Below are positions 1 to 7,368 of a stretch of DNA of 22,408 bases, piece by piece (the stretch's first letter is position 1; each line of letters opens with the position of its first letter). This DNA comes from Pseudescherichia sp039594205 (lineage in GTDB: Bacteria; Pseudomonadota; Gammaproteobacteria; Enterobacterales; Enterobacteriaceae). The stretch is taken from contig JBCNNW010000072.1 in assembly GCA_039594205.1 (NCBI GenBank), forward strand, positions 1-22,408, given 5' to 3'. The notes beneath the pieces are model-generated. The model was not told the DNA's origin. It worked only from the letters and a program-made list of their open reading frames with translations, and searched no databases. The position numbers were made by a program, and so were the translations under genes.

Positions 1-311
1 GCTACAAATTTAACGGCTGGGAGCTGGATATCAACAGCCGCTCGCTGGTCAGCCCGAACGGTGAGCAGTACAAGCTGCCGCGCAGTGAGTTCCGCGCCAT
101 GCTGCACTTCTGTGAAAACCCCGGTAAGATCCAGACCCGCGCCGATCTGCTGAAGAAGATGACCGGTCGCGAGCTGAAGCCGCATGATCGTACCGTTGAC
201 GTGACTATTCGCCGTATTCGTAAGCACTTTGAGTCTACGCCGGATACGCCGGAGATCATCGCCACCATTCACGGTGAAGGCTACCGCTTCTGCGGCGATC
301 TGCAGGAGTAA
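1..311 (+). CDS. arcA: ArcA response regulator, C-terminal part (cut by window edge)
   Basis: This is the last 102 residues of the redox response regulator ArcA (about 238 residues in E. coli); the N-terminal receiver domain lies to the left of the window. Reading starts in frame at base 3 with YKFNGWELDINSRS and ends in GEGYRFCGDLQE. What remains is the OmpR/PhoB-type winged-helix DNA-binding domain: the transactivation-loop and recognition-helix stretch GRELKPHDRTVDVTIRRIRK and the C-terminal wing hairpin IATIHGEGYRF. With its sensor ArcB, ArcA represses aerobic respiration genes under low oxygen. Its downstream neighbour is creA in convergent orientation, with only a REP palindrome between them. 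The final residues (GDLQE) differ slightly from the GDLED remembered for E. coli. Identity is certain; only the extent is limited by the edge. Confidence 0.97.
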   Translation, partial: YKFNGWELDINSRSLVSPNGEQYKLPRSEFRAMLHFCENPGKIQTRADLLKKMTGRELKPHDRTVDVTIRRIRKHFESTPDTPEIIATIHGEGYRFCGDLQE

Positions 312-327
312 GGCTTAGTCACTGTCA

Positions 328-359
328 TGCCGGGCGGCACTGCGTTTGCCCGGCCTACG
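328..359. repeat. REP-type palindrome between arcA and creA
   Basis: Arms GCCGGGC (329-335) and GCCCGGC (348-354) enclose a short loop and are followed by the CTACGG tail typical of enterobacterial REP units. It sits between two convergent stop codons, so it can form a hairpin at the 3' end of either transcript. No clear U-tract follows, so a true intrinsic terminator is not shown. Confidence 0.75.
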
Positions 360-366
360 GTCACAA

Positions 367-837
367 TCAATGCCACGGCATAATCGGCACGGCGCTCAGG
401 GCGTTTTTCGGCGAACCTTCAACGACCTTATCGGAGTAAGCAAGGTAAGCCAGCGTATTGCGTTTGGCGTCGTAGAAGCGCACAACCTGTAGCTTCTTAA
501 AGACCAGCGAAGTGCGCTTCTGGAACACCACATCTCCCTGCGCTTTGCCGCTCTTTACCTTCTCACTTAGCTCAATCGGTCCCACCTGCTGACAGGAGAT
601 GGCCGCATCAGAGGTATCCTCCGCCAGGCCTAATCCCCCCTTGATACCCCCGGTTTTCGCCCGGCTAATGTAGCATGTCACATTTTTCACATCGGGATCG
701 TCAAAGGCTTCAACGACGATTTTGTGATCCGGTCCAAAGACTTTAAAGACGGTATCGACTGACCCAATCTCTTCAGCCTGCGCCGTTTGGCCAATGAGGC
801 CCAGCGTGAAGAGTACTGCTAAGCACTTGTATCTCAT
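367..837 (-). CDS. creA: CreA family periplasmic protein
   Basis: The product is 156 residues, against 157 in E. coli, and matches CreA along its length (for example EIGSVDTVFKVFGPDHKIVVEAFDDPDV written in parts, and the ending AVPIMPWH). Residues 1-21 form a signal peptide ending TAQA before EEIGSV, so the mature protein should be periplasmic. Two cysteines (in VTCYIS and ISCQQV) could form a disulfide. The family is conserved in proteobacteria but its biochemical role is not established; it is named for its position at the head of the creABCD locus. Here no creB, creC or creD follows: the gene is next to the end of arcA. The Shine-Dalgarno sequence is weak. It is transcribed divergently from rob across 210 bp. 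Confidence 0.95.
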   Translation of the reverse strand: MRYKCLAVLFTLGLIGQTAQAEEIGSVDTVFKVFGPDHKIVVEAFDDPDVKNVTCYISRAKTGGIKGGLGLAEDTSDAAISCQQVGPIELSEKVKSGKAQGDVVFQKRTSLVFKKLQVVRFYDAKRNTLAYLAYSDKVVEGSPKNALSAVPIMPWH

Positions 838-943
838 ATTGTTACCACGTTTGAATATTACGTTGTGTTACTATTTTGTCCGGCAAAATAAATGCTTATT
901 ATTCAGTGAATTAACATTTCTTCGTGCAGCACTGGTCTAAAAC

Positions 944-959
944 GCACGCATAATCAAAA
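944..959 (+). promoter_or_regulatory. Marbox-like site upstream of rob (distal)
   Basis: GCACGCATAATCAAAA fits the MarA/SoxS/Rob consensus GCACnnWnnRYYAAAY at all defined positions except the last. Rob-family activators and repressors bind such sites, and control of rob by MarA and SoxS is known in E. coli. The site lies in the creA-rob intergenic region, 19 bp upstream of a second, similar site. Assignment is by pattern only. Confidence 0.45.
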
Positions 960-962
960 AAA

Positions 963-997
963 ACACTGAATGCTAAAATAGCAGGCAATGATATTAT
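963..997 (+). promoter_or_regulatory. Probable rob promoter with overlapping marbox-like site
   Basis: ACACTGAATGCTAAAA (963-978) matches the marbox consensus with a G-to-A change in the first half-site and A at the last position. A -10-like TATTAT lies at 992-997, so the marbox would overlap the poor -35 position, which is how class II marboxes are arranged. The predicted start lies about 40 bp before the rob ATG. Promoter placement is inferred, not proved. Confidence 0.45.
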
Positions 998-1047
998 TCG
1001 CACACTCCTGCTACCGGGTACGACTGTTTTAAGGATGAGGACACTGT

Positions 1048-1917
1048 ATGGATCAGGCTGGAATTATTCGTGATCTACTTGACTGGCTAGAGGATCATCT
1101 CGATCAGCCGCTGACCCTGAATAATGTGGCGATCAAAGCAGGGTACTCCAAGTGGCATCTGCAAAGAATGTTCAGGGAGGTTACCGGTCTGGCAATTGGA
1201 GCCTATATCCGCGCACGTCGACTCTCAAAAGCCGCTGTGGCGCTGCGCCTGACCGCCCGTCCGATCCTCGATATTGCACTCCAGTACCGTTTCGACTCCC
1301 AGCAGACCTTTACCCGTGCGTTTAAAAAACAGTTTGCCATGACGCCCGCACACTATCGCCGCTCCCCTGACTGGAGCGCGTCAGGCATTCGTCCCCCGCT
1401 GCATCTGGGCGAGTTCTCTCTGCCTAAGCATGAGTTTATTACCCTGCCGGCAACGCCGCTGATGGGGATCACCCAGAGCTATACCTGCTCGCTGGAAGAG
1501 ATCTCCGCTTTCCGGCATGAGATGCGGATCCAGTTCTGGCGTGAGTTTTTAGGCAACTCGCCTACTCTGCCCGCTGAGCTGTACGGCCTGCATGAGCCGC
1601 GGCCCAGTCTGGAAAAGGATGATGAGCAGGAGGTGTTCTACACCACCGCCGTGACCCCGGAGATGGCTAACGGCCACCTGCAGGGTGCCTTTCCGCTGGT
1701 GCTGCAGAGCGGGGAGTATGTGATGTTTACCTATGAGGGACCGGGCAACGCGCTACAGCAGTTTATCCTGACCATCTACAGCACCTGTATGCCGACGCTG
1801 AACCTGACCCGACGCAAGGGACTGGATATCGAGCGCTTCTTCCCACGTGACGAAGCCAGGAACCAGACGCCGCCGATAGATATTCGCTGCGAATATCTGA
1901 TCCCTGTACGTCGTTAG
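1048..1917 (+). CDS. rob: Rob, AraC/XylS-family transcription regulator
   Basis: At 289 residues it has the same length as E. coli Rob. The N-terminal AraC-type DNA-binding domain carries two helix-turn-helix motifs (about residues 25-45, VAIKAGYSKWHLQRMF, and 75-97, ILDIALQYRFDSQQTFTRAF). The C-terminal GyrI-like domain (about 120-289) binds bile salts and fatty acids in E. coli and controls Rob clustering. Rob activates marbox genes for solvent, antibiotic and superoxide resistance (acrAB, micF, sodA). The ATG at 1048 follows a GAGGA Shine-Dalgarno with good spacing. Its stop codon overlaps that of the convergent gpmB. The C-terminal domain diverges more from E. coli (for example around residues 200-215 and the last 30) than the DNA-binding domain does, as expected for the family. 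Confidence 0.96.
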   Translation: MDQAGIIRDLLDWLEDHLDQPLTLNNVAIKAGYSKWHLQRMFREVTGLAIGAYIRARRLSKAAVALRLTARPILDIALQYRFDSQQTFTRAFKKQFAMTPAHYRRSPDWSASGIRPPLHLGEFSLPKHEFITLPATPLMGITQSYTCSLEEISAFRHEMRIQFWREFLGNSPTLPAELYGLHEPRPSLEKDDEQEVFYTTAVTPEMANGHLQGAFPLVLQSGEYVMFTYEGPGNALQQFILTIYSTCMPTLNLTRRKGLDIERFFPRDEARNQTPPIDIRCEYLIPVRR

Positions 1918-2561
1918 CGCTGCAGCTCGTCCAGCGCAGGTGCGTCAAGATGCGAAACGTCACCCGCCGTCTCCACTACCCAGCCTGAGGCGAGCCACGG
2001 GCTTTGCTGATAGTCGATACGCGAGATGGAGCAGTTGCGCAGACGCAGGCGGCGCTCAGCCCAGGCCGGCAGGCCGAGGATAGTGCTCACCAGACAGCCC
2101 AGCGCCATACCGTGGCTGACCAGCAGCGGACGGCTGCCTTCCGGCAGTTCGAGGCAGGCGGCCAGCGCACCGTGCATCCGATCGCTCAGCTCCTGCATCG
2201 ACTCCCCGTCGGGGATCCGCCCATCGGAGGTGCCGTTGACCAACTGACGACGCCACTGCTCCTCCTCTTCGGTCAGCGACTCGATGGGTCGTTGCTCCAG
2301 TACGCCCATATCCAGCTCGCGCAGGCGAGCATCCAGCGTAATCTCACACCCGCAGCGGTCAGCGATGATCTCCGCCGTCCGTCGCGTGCGCCCCAGATCG
2401 CTGGCAATAACATGCGTGATCCCTAACGCTTTCGCGCGTTCGGCCACCTGCCATGCCTGCTGCTCCCCTTTGGCCGTCAACGGACTGTCTGACTGCCCCT
2501 GAATACGACGCTCGGCGTTCCACTGCGTTTCACCGTGGCGAACAAGGTATACCTGTAACAT
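1914..2561 (-). CDS. gpmB: GpmB/YtjC histidine phosphatase family protein
   Basis: The 215 residues match E. coli YtjC (GpmB), also 215. The histidine-phosphatase signature VRHGET holds the phosphate-accepting His9, and the second catalytic His150 is in LLVSHGMALG; RELDMG near residue 81 contains the probable acid Glu82. The name means putative cofactor-dependent phosphoglycerate mutase. Related enzymes of this branch often act as general phosphatases, and the true substrate cannot be read from sequence. The ATG at 2561 has a poor Shine-Dalgarno (GGAT). The gene converges with rob, with both stops overlapping in four bases, and diverges from yjjX across 54 bp. Confidence 0.94.
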   Translation of the reverse strand: MLQVYLVRHGETQWNAERRIQGQSDSPLTAKGEQQAWQVAERAKALGITHVIASDLGRTRRTAEIIADRCGCEITLDARLRELDMGVLEQRPIESLTEEEEQWRRQLVNGTSDGRIPDGESMQELSDRMHGALAACLELPEGSRPLLVSHGMALGCLVSTILGLPAWAERRLRLRNCSISRIDYQQSPWLASGWVVETAGDVSHLDAPALDELQR

Positions 2562-2615
2562 GCTTTTTATCCGTTATACTGCGATGACAATTTTTTTATC
2601 TGAGTTGTTTAGATT

Positions 2616-3131
2616 ATGCACCATGTTGTCTCAGCTACCACTAATCCCGCCAAAATTAAGGCGATTCTGCACGCGTTTAGCGAGATTTTCGGCGAAGGAT
2701 CGTGCCATATCGAACCCGTGGCCGTCGAGAGCGGCGTCCCAGAACAGCCTCTTGGCAGTACAGAAACGCGGGCTGGCGCACGTAATCGCGTCGTCAACGC
2801 CCGTCAGGCGTATCCTGATGCCGACTTTTGGGTTGCCATTGAGGCGGGGATAGATGAGGACAGCACCTTCAGTTGGGTAGTGATTGAGAGCCGGGAGCGG
2901 CGTGGCGAAGCGCGTTCCGCGACCCTGCCGCTACCGGCGGCGATACTTAGCCGGGTACGCGCCGGAGAGGCGCTGGGACCGGTGATGTCAGAGGTGACCG
3001 GCATCAATGAGATCGGACGTAAAGAGGGAGCCATCGGCGTCTTCACCCACGGCGTGCTGACGCGAAGCAGCGTCTACCATCAGGCGGTGATCCTGGCCCT
3101 TAGCCCCTTTCACCATGCGGCCTACCGCTAG
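2616..3131 (+). CDS. yjjX: Inosine/xanthosine triphosphatase YjjX
   Basis: This 171-residue protein matches E. coli YjjX (about 170 residues), a house-cleaning enzyme that hydrolyses ITP and XTP to keep deaminated purines out of nucleic acids. The fold is Maf/Ham1-like. Visible signatures are ATTNPAKI at 7-14 (nucleotide-binding N-terminal loop), ESGVPEQP at 38-45, TRAGARNR at 51-58 and IEAGID at 75-80. GRKEGAIGVFTHG, near residues 133-145, is the conserved C-terminal motif. The ATG at 2616 is preceded by no strong Shine-Dalgarno sequence. The gene starts divergently from gpmB and ends convergently with trpR, the two stop codons sharing the palindrome CTAG. Confidence 0.94.
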   Translation: MHHVVSATTNPAKIKAILHAFSEIFGEGSCHIEPVAVESGVPEQPLGSTETRAGARNRVVNARQAYPDADFWVAIEAGIDEDSTFSWVVIESRERRGEARSATLPLPAAILSRVRAGEALGPVMSEVTGINEIGRKEGAIGVFTHGVLTRSSVYHQAVILALSPFHHAAYR

Positions 3132-3451
3132 CTCTTCAGCAGCACCTTCTCCAGCCACAGCCGCAGCTCTGGCGGAGCGGCCTTCAGGCTGTTCGAGCCG
3201 CGGGTAATGGTGGCGATGCCGGTACCCAGCTCGTTTTTAAGCTCCCGCTGGCTCATCTCACCGCGCAGCAGCTCTTCAACAATGCGTACCCGGGTGCCCA
3301 GCGCTTCGCGCTCGTCGGGGGTCAGCATCAGATTAAGCAGCGGCAGGTGGAGATCCTGACCGTAAGCGTGCTGAAGCAGTTCGACGAAGCGCAACCACTC
3401 CTGATGGCGCTGTTCGGCTACTTCTGCTGAATAGGGTGATTGCTGGGTCAT
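3128..3451 (-). CDS. trpR: Trp operon repressor TrpR
   Basis: The product is 107 residues starting MTQQSPYSAE; E. coli TrpR has 108 and ends KSD, whereas this one stops after KS. The reading frame stays open 24 codons further upstream, but that extension shows no homology and would include the operator, so the ATG at 3451 is the start. The helix-turn-helix spans about 68-91 (QRELKNELGTGIATITRGSN), and the corepressor-contacting Arg54 and Arg84 are present. With L-tryptophan bound, the dimer represses trpEDCBA, aroH, mtr and its own gene. It lies 53 bp downstream of slt in the same direction, and its own operator sits in that gap. Its stop overlaps that of convergent yjjX. Confidence 0.97.
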   Translation of the reverse strand: MTQQSPYSAEVAEQRHQEWLRFVELLQHAYGQDLHLPLLNLMLTPDEREALGTRVRIVEELLRGEMSQRELKNELGTGIATITRGSNSLKAAPPELRLWLEKVLLKS

Positions 3452-3461
3452 GTTAGGCTGC

Positions 3462-3481
3462 CATACTCGTTGACGAGTACA
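3462..3481 (-). promoter_or_regulatory. TrpR operator upstream of trpR
   Basis: TACTCGTTGACGAGTA at 3464-3479 is an inverted repeat with perfect 7-bp arms (TACTCGT/ACGAGTA) around a TG centre. It resembles the autoregulatory trpR operator of E. coli, where GTACTC and GAGTAC arms flank the centre. It ends about 12 bp before the trpR start codon, the place expected for negative autoregulation. A -10-like TATGCT (minus strand, 3484-3489) lies just upstream. Confidence 0.75.
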
Positions 3482-3504
3482 ACAGCATAACACAAACCGC
3501 CGGA

Positions 3505-5439
3505 TCAGTAACGGCGGTCCCACTCCGCGGCGGTGAGCAGGGTAGGTTTCCCGCCGAGAAAGTAGCGGTAGTAGGCATCATAAGCCAGCACGTTCTTCAC
3601 GTAGCCCCGCGTCTCCGAGAAGGGAATACTCTCGACAAAGGCCACCGCGTCGGTGCGTCCGGCGCTGTTGCCCAGCCATGTCCGCACGCGTCCCGGTCCG
3701 GCGTTATAGGCCGCCGAAGCAAAGATGCGGTTGTTGCCAAACTGGTTATAGACGTACTGCAGGTAGCTGGTACCGATGTCGATATTGGTTTGCGGATCCA
3801 GCAGCTGGGAAGGGTTGCTGTAGCCGGGAATATTGAACATCTGCACCGTATGGGTTGCCGTGCCTGGCATAACCTGCATCAGGCCGCTCGCCCCTACCGA
3901 TGAACGCGCCTTCGGGTTCCAGGCGCTCTCCTGGCGGGCAATCGCCATTGCATAGCTCTGGGGAATATCTTTGCCGCTGGTATAGCGCTCAAAGAGCTCG
4001 CGCCAGGCCAGCGGGAAACGCTCCTGCAGCTGATCCCACTGCTTGCCGGCGATAGTCGCCTGCACGCTTAGATCCCACCACTGGCGATCGAAAGCGTAGC
4101 GCGCCAGCTGTCCCTGCTCCTGCGCCGTGCGGCTGGACAGCAGATTGGCCCACTCGCTGCGCGCGGTGTTGTCCAGCCCCCAGTACATAAGCTCACGCAC
4201 CCGCGCCATCTCCGCCCCCTGCACCAGCTGCGGATCCGGCTCGCCCGACGCCTTGTCGATCTTTAACTGATACGCTTCGCCGAGGCGCTGCGCCGCCACC
4301 ATCGGATAGAAACCGCGCTTCTGCATCAGATCGCGCAGGATGGTATTGGCTTCCTCTTCACGACCACGCTCCAGCAGCAGATCGGCCTGCCAGTAGCGCC
4401 ACTCCTCTTTCTCTTTAGCATCCATCGGCAGACGGGCCAGCCAGGTGTTGAGTCCCTGACGATCGCCTGTGCCTAACGCCAGTCGTACCCGGCGCTCTAC
4501 CAGCGTCGTTGACTGGGAGCGCATGATGGCATCATCACGCCAGCGCGCCTGCTCCTCGGTAATGTCGTTGCCCATCAGCCGCCAGGCGACGATATCCCGC
4601 AGCGCCTGAGTTTGCTCCTCATTGAGCTGCTGCGCCGACACCAGCGACGGGATCATCAGACGGGCGTTTTCCACGTCCTGGCGGGCCACGCTCTCGAACG
4701 CCTCCTGCGCCATCTGGCGGGTAAAGTCGGTTGCGCCGGTGGTGCGGGCAAAGGTCAGGACGCTATTAGGATCGTTGGCCAGGGTGATGATGGCGCTGGA
4801 GATGGTCTGGTACTCGCTCGGCATCTGGTTCGCCAGCACGAGAACAAGACGGGTATTGCCCGCCTTCATCGCCAGCCGGATGCGTTCAAGGAAGGCCAGC
4901 GGATCCTGCGTGCCGGAGGCGCGCCAGGCACCAAACAGCCGGTCGCAGGCGTTGGGCTGGCTCTTGCCGGTCAGCCAGAGCGTCTTCGCGCCTTCCCACG
5001 CCGCGTCGGGCTGGGCAGTGTTCCATTTGGCATAGTAGTAGTTGCACTGCGCTTCGGTCGTCGCAGGCTTATCCGGGCTAAAGGCCAACAGCCCGCGCCA
5101 GTCCTCGCGGCGCGCCAGCTCGTTCACAAAGCGCGACTTCAGGTTGCGGGCGGGCGGCAGCGACGGGTTGGCCTGGATAAAGTTAGTCACTGCAGCCACT
5201 GGCTGGTTCAGCAGATCGTCATTGATCTGGCGATACTCCAGATAAGGGTAGAGAGGGTAATCCTTCAGCCCCGGCATCAGCTGCGCCACGACATCCATCT
5301 GTTTGTTATCCCACGCCTGCTTGATTTGTGCATAGCGGTTTCGCTGCTCATCGAGCGAGTCAGCGCGTGCCAGGCCGCTCACCGTCAGCATGCAGCAGCC
5401 GACGGCCAGCAGTCGCCAGGCGACAGGTTTTGCATTCAC
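3505..5439 (-). CDS. slt: Soluble lytic murein transglycosylase Slt70
   Basis: Slt cleaves the MurNAc-GlcNAc bond of peptidoglycan, giving 1,6-anhydromuropeptides for recycling. From the GTG at 5439 the product is 644 residues, against 645 in E. coli. The Shine-Dalgarno AAGGAG is 9 nt from this GTG and only 3 nt from another in-frame GTG at 5445; homology and spacing favour 5439. The signal peptide (1-26) ends GLARA before DSLDEQRN, so the enzyme is periplasmic. A long alpha-helical superhelical ring (about 27-470) is followed by the lysozyme-like catalytic domain, with catalytic Glu504 in RQESAWNPK and the motifs GASGLMQVMPGTA and YNAGPGRV. It lies upstream of trpR in the same direction and diverges from ettA. 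Confidence 0.96.
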   Translation of the reverse strand: MNAKPVAWRLLAVGCCMLTVSGLARADSLDEQRNRYAQIKQAWDNKQMDVVAQLMPGLKDYPLYPYLEYRQINDDLLNQPVAAVTNFIQANPSLPPARNLKSRFVNELARREDWRGLLAFSPDKPATTEAQCNYYYAKWNTAQPDAAWEGAKTLWLTGKSQPNACDRLFGAWRASGTQDPLAFLERIRLAMKAGNTRLVLVLANQMPSEYQTISSAIITLANDPNSVLTFARTTGATDFTRQMAQEAFESVARQDVENARLMIPSLVSAQQLNEEQTQALRDIVAWRLMGNDITEEQARWRDDAIMRSQSTTLVERRVRLALGTGDRQGLNTWLARLPMDAKEKEEWRYWQADLLLERGREEEANTILRDLMQKRGFYPMVAAQRLGEAYQLKIDKASGEPDPQLVQGAEMARVRELMYWGLDNTARSEWANLLSSRTAQEQGQLARYAFDRQWWDLSVQATIAGKQWDQLQERFPLAWRELFERYTSGKDIPQSYAMAIARQESAWNPKARSSVGASGLMQVMPGTATHTVQMFNIPGYSNPSQLLDPQTNIDIGTSYLQYVYNQFGNNRIFASAAYNAGPGRVRTWLGNSAGRTDAVAFVESIPFSETRGYVKNVLAYDAYYRYFLGGKPTLLTAAEWDRRY

Positions 5440-5647
5440 AGGCACTTTCTCCTTAGAAATAAATTTGTTGGCGCATAACCCCTTCATGCTAACCAGGCAT
5501 TTCGCAATCCGCCACGCGCTGAACACTTTTTTACTTTTGAGTCTGATTTAACACTCGTGACGCTGCTGGCTGGGATTGCACCCCAAAAACCGCTACACTC
5601 GGCAGCTGAGTACCATTCACATTACGATAAAAGAGGCGAAGTCCAAC

Positions 5648-7315
5648 GTGGCTCAATTCGTTTATACCATGCATCGTGTCGGCAAAGTGGTTCCGCCGAA
5701 ACGTCATATTCTGAAAAATATCTCGCTGAGCTTCTTCCCGGGCGCAAAAATTGGCGTTCTCGGTCTCAACGGTGCGGGTAAGTCCACCCTGCTGCGCATT
5801 ATGGCCGGCATCGATACCGATATCGAAGGTGAAGCCCGCCCGCAGCCCGGTCTGAAGATCGGCTACCTGCCGCAGGAGCCGAAGCTGAACCCAGAGCACA
5901 CCGTGCGTGAATCCATTGAAGAGGCCGTAGCCGAAGTGGTTAACGCCCTGAAAGGCCTGGACGAGGTGTACGCTAAGTACGCAGAGCCGGACGCCGACTT
6001 CGATAAGCTCGCGGCCCAGCAGGGCAAGTTTGAAGAGATCATCCAGGCCCACGACGGCCATAACCTGAACGTGCAGCTGGAGCGCGCCGCTGATGCCCTG
6101 CGCCTGCCGGACTGGGATGCTAAAGTCGACAAGCTCTCCGGGGGTGAACGCCGCCGCGTGGCGCTGTGCCGTCTGCTGCTGGAAAAACCGGACATGCTGC
6201 TGCTCGACGAACCGACCAACCACCTGGACGCCGAGTCCGTGGCCTGGCTGGAGCGCTTCCTGCACGACTTCGAAGGCACCGTGGTGGCCATTACCCACGA
6301 CCGTTACTTCCTTGATAACGTTGCCGGCTGGATCCTCGAGCTTGACCGTGGCGAAGGCATTCCGTGGGAGGGTAACTACTCCTCCTGGCTGGAGCAGAAA
6401 GACCAGCGTCTGGCCCAGGAAGCCTCTCAGGAAGCGGCCCGCCGTAAATCCATTGAGAAAGAGCTGGAGTGGGTGCGTCAGGGTGCCAAAGGCCGTCAGT
6501 CTAAGGGCAAAGCCCGTCTGGCCCGCTTTGAAGAGCTGAACAACACCGAATACCAGAAGCGTAACGAAACCAACGAACTGTTTATTCCGCCTGGCGCACG
6601 TCTGGGGGATAAAGTCGTTGAGGTGAGCAACCTGCGTAAATCCTACGGTGACCGCGTGCTGATCGACGATCTGAGCTTCTCAGTACCGAAAGGGGCGATT
6701 GTCGGCATCATCGGTCCCAACGGCGCGGGTAAATCCACCCTGTTTCGCATGATGTCCGGTCAGGAACAGCCTGACAGCGGCACCATCACCTTGGGTGAAA
6801 CCGTCAAGCTGGCCTCCGTGGATCAGTTCCGTGACGCGATGGATAACAGCAAAACCGTATGGGAAGAGGTTTCCGGCGGGCTGGATATCATGAAGATCGG
6901 CAACACCGAGATGCCAAGCCGCGCCTATGTGGGCCGCTTTAACTTCAAAGGTGTCGATCAGGGCAAACGCGTAGGCGAACTCTCCGGCGGTGAGCGTGGC
7001 CGTCTGCACCTGGCCAAGCTGCTGCAGGTTGGCGGTAACGTGCTGCTGCTCGATGAACCGACCAACGACCTGGATATCGAAACCCTGCGCGCGCTGGAAA
7101 ACGCCATGCTGGAGTTCCCGGGCTGCGCAATGGTCATCTCGCACGACCGTTGGTTCCTCGACCGTATCGCTACCCACATTCTGGACTACCAGGACGAGGG
7201 TAAAGTGGAGTTCTTCGAAGGTAACTTCACCGAATACGAAGAGTATAAGAAACGCACCCTCGGCGCTGACGCGCTGGAGCCAAAGCGTATCAAGTACAAA
7301 CGTATTTCTAAGTAA
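5648..7315 (+). CDS. ettA: Energy-dependent translational throttle protein EttA (ABC-F)
   Basis: From the GTG at 5648 the product is 555 residues, exactly the E. coli length, and begins MAQFVYTMHRVGKVVPPKRH. Upstream in-frame codons (from 5576) are open but not homologous. Two ABC ATPase cassettes are present. The first has Walker A GLNGAGKST at 39-47, signature LSGGE and Walker B LLLLDEPTNHLD with Glu188. The second has GPNGAGKST, LSGGERGR and LLLLDEPTNDLD with Glu470. Between them lies the charged P-site tRNA-interaction linker (about 242-322). There are no membrane segments. EttA binds the ribosomal E site and gates the first elongation steps according to the ATP/ADP ratio. It is divergent from slt across 208 bp and convergent with nadR, separated by a REP. 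Confidence 0.97.
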   Translation: MAQFVYTMHRVGKVVPPKRHILKNISLSFFPGAKIGVLGLNGAGKSTLLRIMAGIDTDIEGEARPQPGLKIGYLPQEPKLNPEHTVRESIEEAVAEVVNALKGLDEVYAKYAEPDADFDKLAAQQGKFEEIIQAHDGHNLNVQLERAADALRLPDWDAKVDKLSGGERRRVALCRLLLEKPDMLLLDEPTNHLDAESVAWLERFLHDFEGTVVAITHDRYFLDNVAGWILELDRGEGIPWEGNYSSWLEQKDQRLAQEASQEAARRKSIEKELEWVRQGAKGRQSKGKARLARFEELNNTEYQKRNETNELFIPPGARLGDKVVEVSNLRKSYGDRVLIDDLSFSVPKGAIVGIIGPNGAGKSTLFRMMSGQEQPDSGTITLGETVKLASVDQFRDAMDNSKTVWEEVSGGLDIMKIGNTEMPSRAYVGRFNFKGVDQGKRVGELSGGERGRLHLAKLLQVGGNVLLLDEPTNDLDIETLRALENAMLEFPGCAMVISHDRWFLDRIATHILDYQDEGKVEFFEGNFTEYEEYKKRTLGADALEPKRIKYKRISK

Positions 7316-7324
7316 GCACCTTAA

Positions 7325-7352
7325 TGCCGGGTGGCGCTTGCGCTTACCCGGC
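7325..7352. repeat. REP-type palindrome between ettA and nadR
   Basis: GCCGGGT (7326-7332) pairs with ACCCGGC (7346-7352) around GGCGCTTGCGCTT. It lies 10 bp after the ettA stop and before the convergent nadR end, so it probably serves as a 3'-end hairpin for one or both transcripts. A second small hairpin, GGGGT-gtt-ACCCC (7363-7375), overlaps the end of nadR. Confidence 0.75.
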
Positions 7353-7368
7353 AAAACCAACTGGGGTG

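Noticed and set aside
929..943. Third marbox-like string GCACTGGTCTAAAAC before rob
   Set aside because: The spacing between GCAC and AAA is one base short of the consensus; the two sites just downstream fit better.
4612..5478. Plus-strand ORF of 288 codons opposite slt
   Set aside because: It is the complement of clear Slt coding sequence, with skewed Arg/Gln/His/Val content and no ribosome-binding site or homology.
5531..6298. Minus-strand ORF of 255 codons opposite ettA
   Set aside because: It is antisense to highly conserved ABC cassette sequence and has the typical shadow-frame composition.
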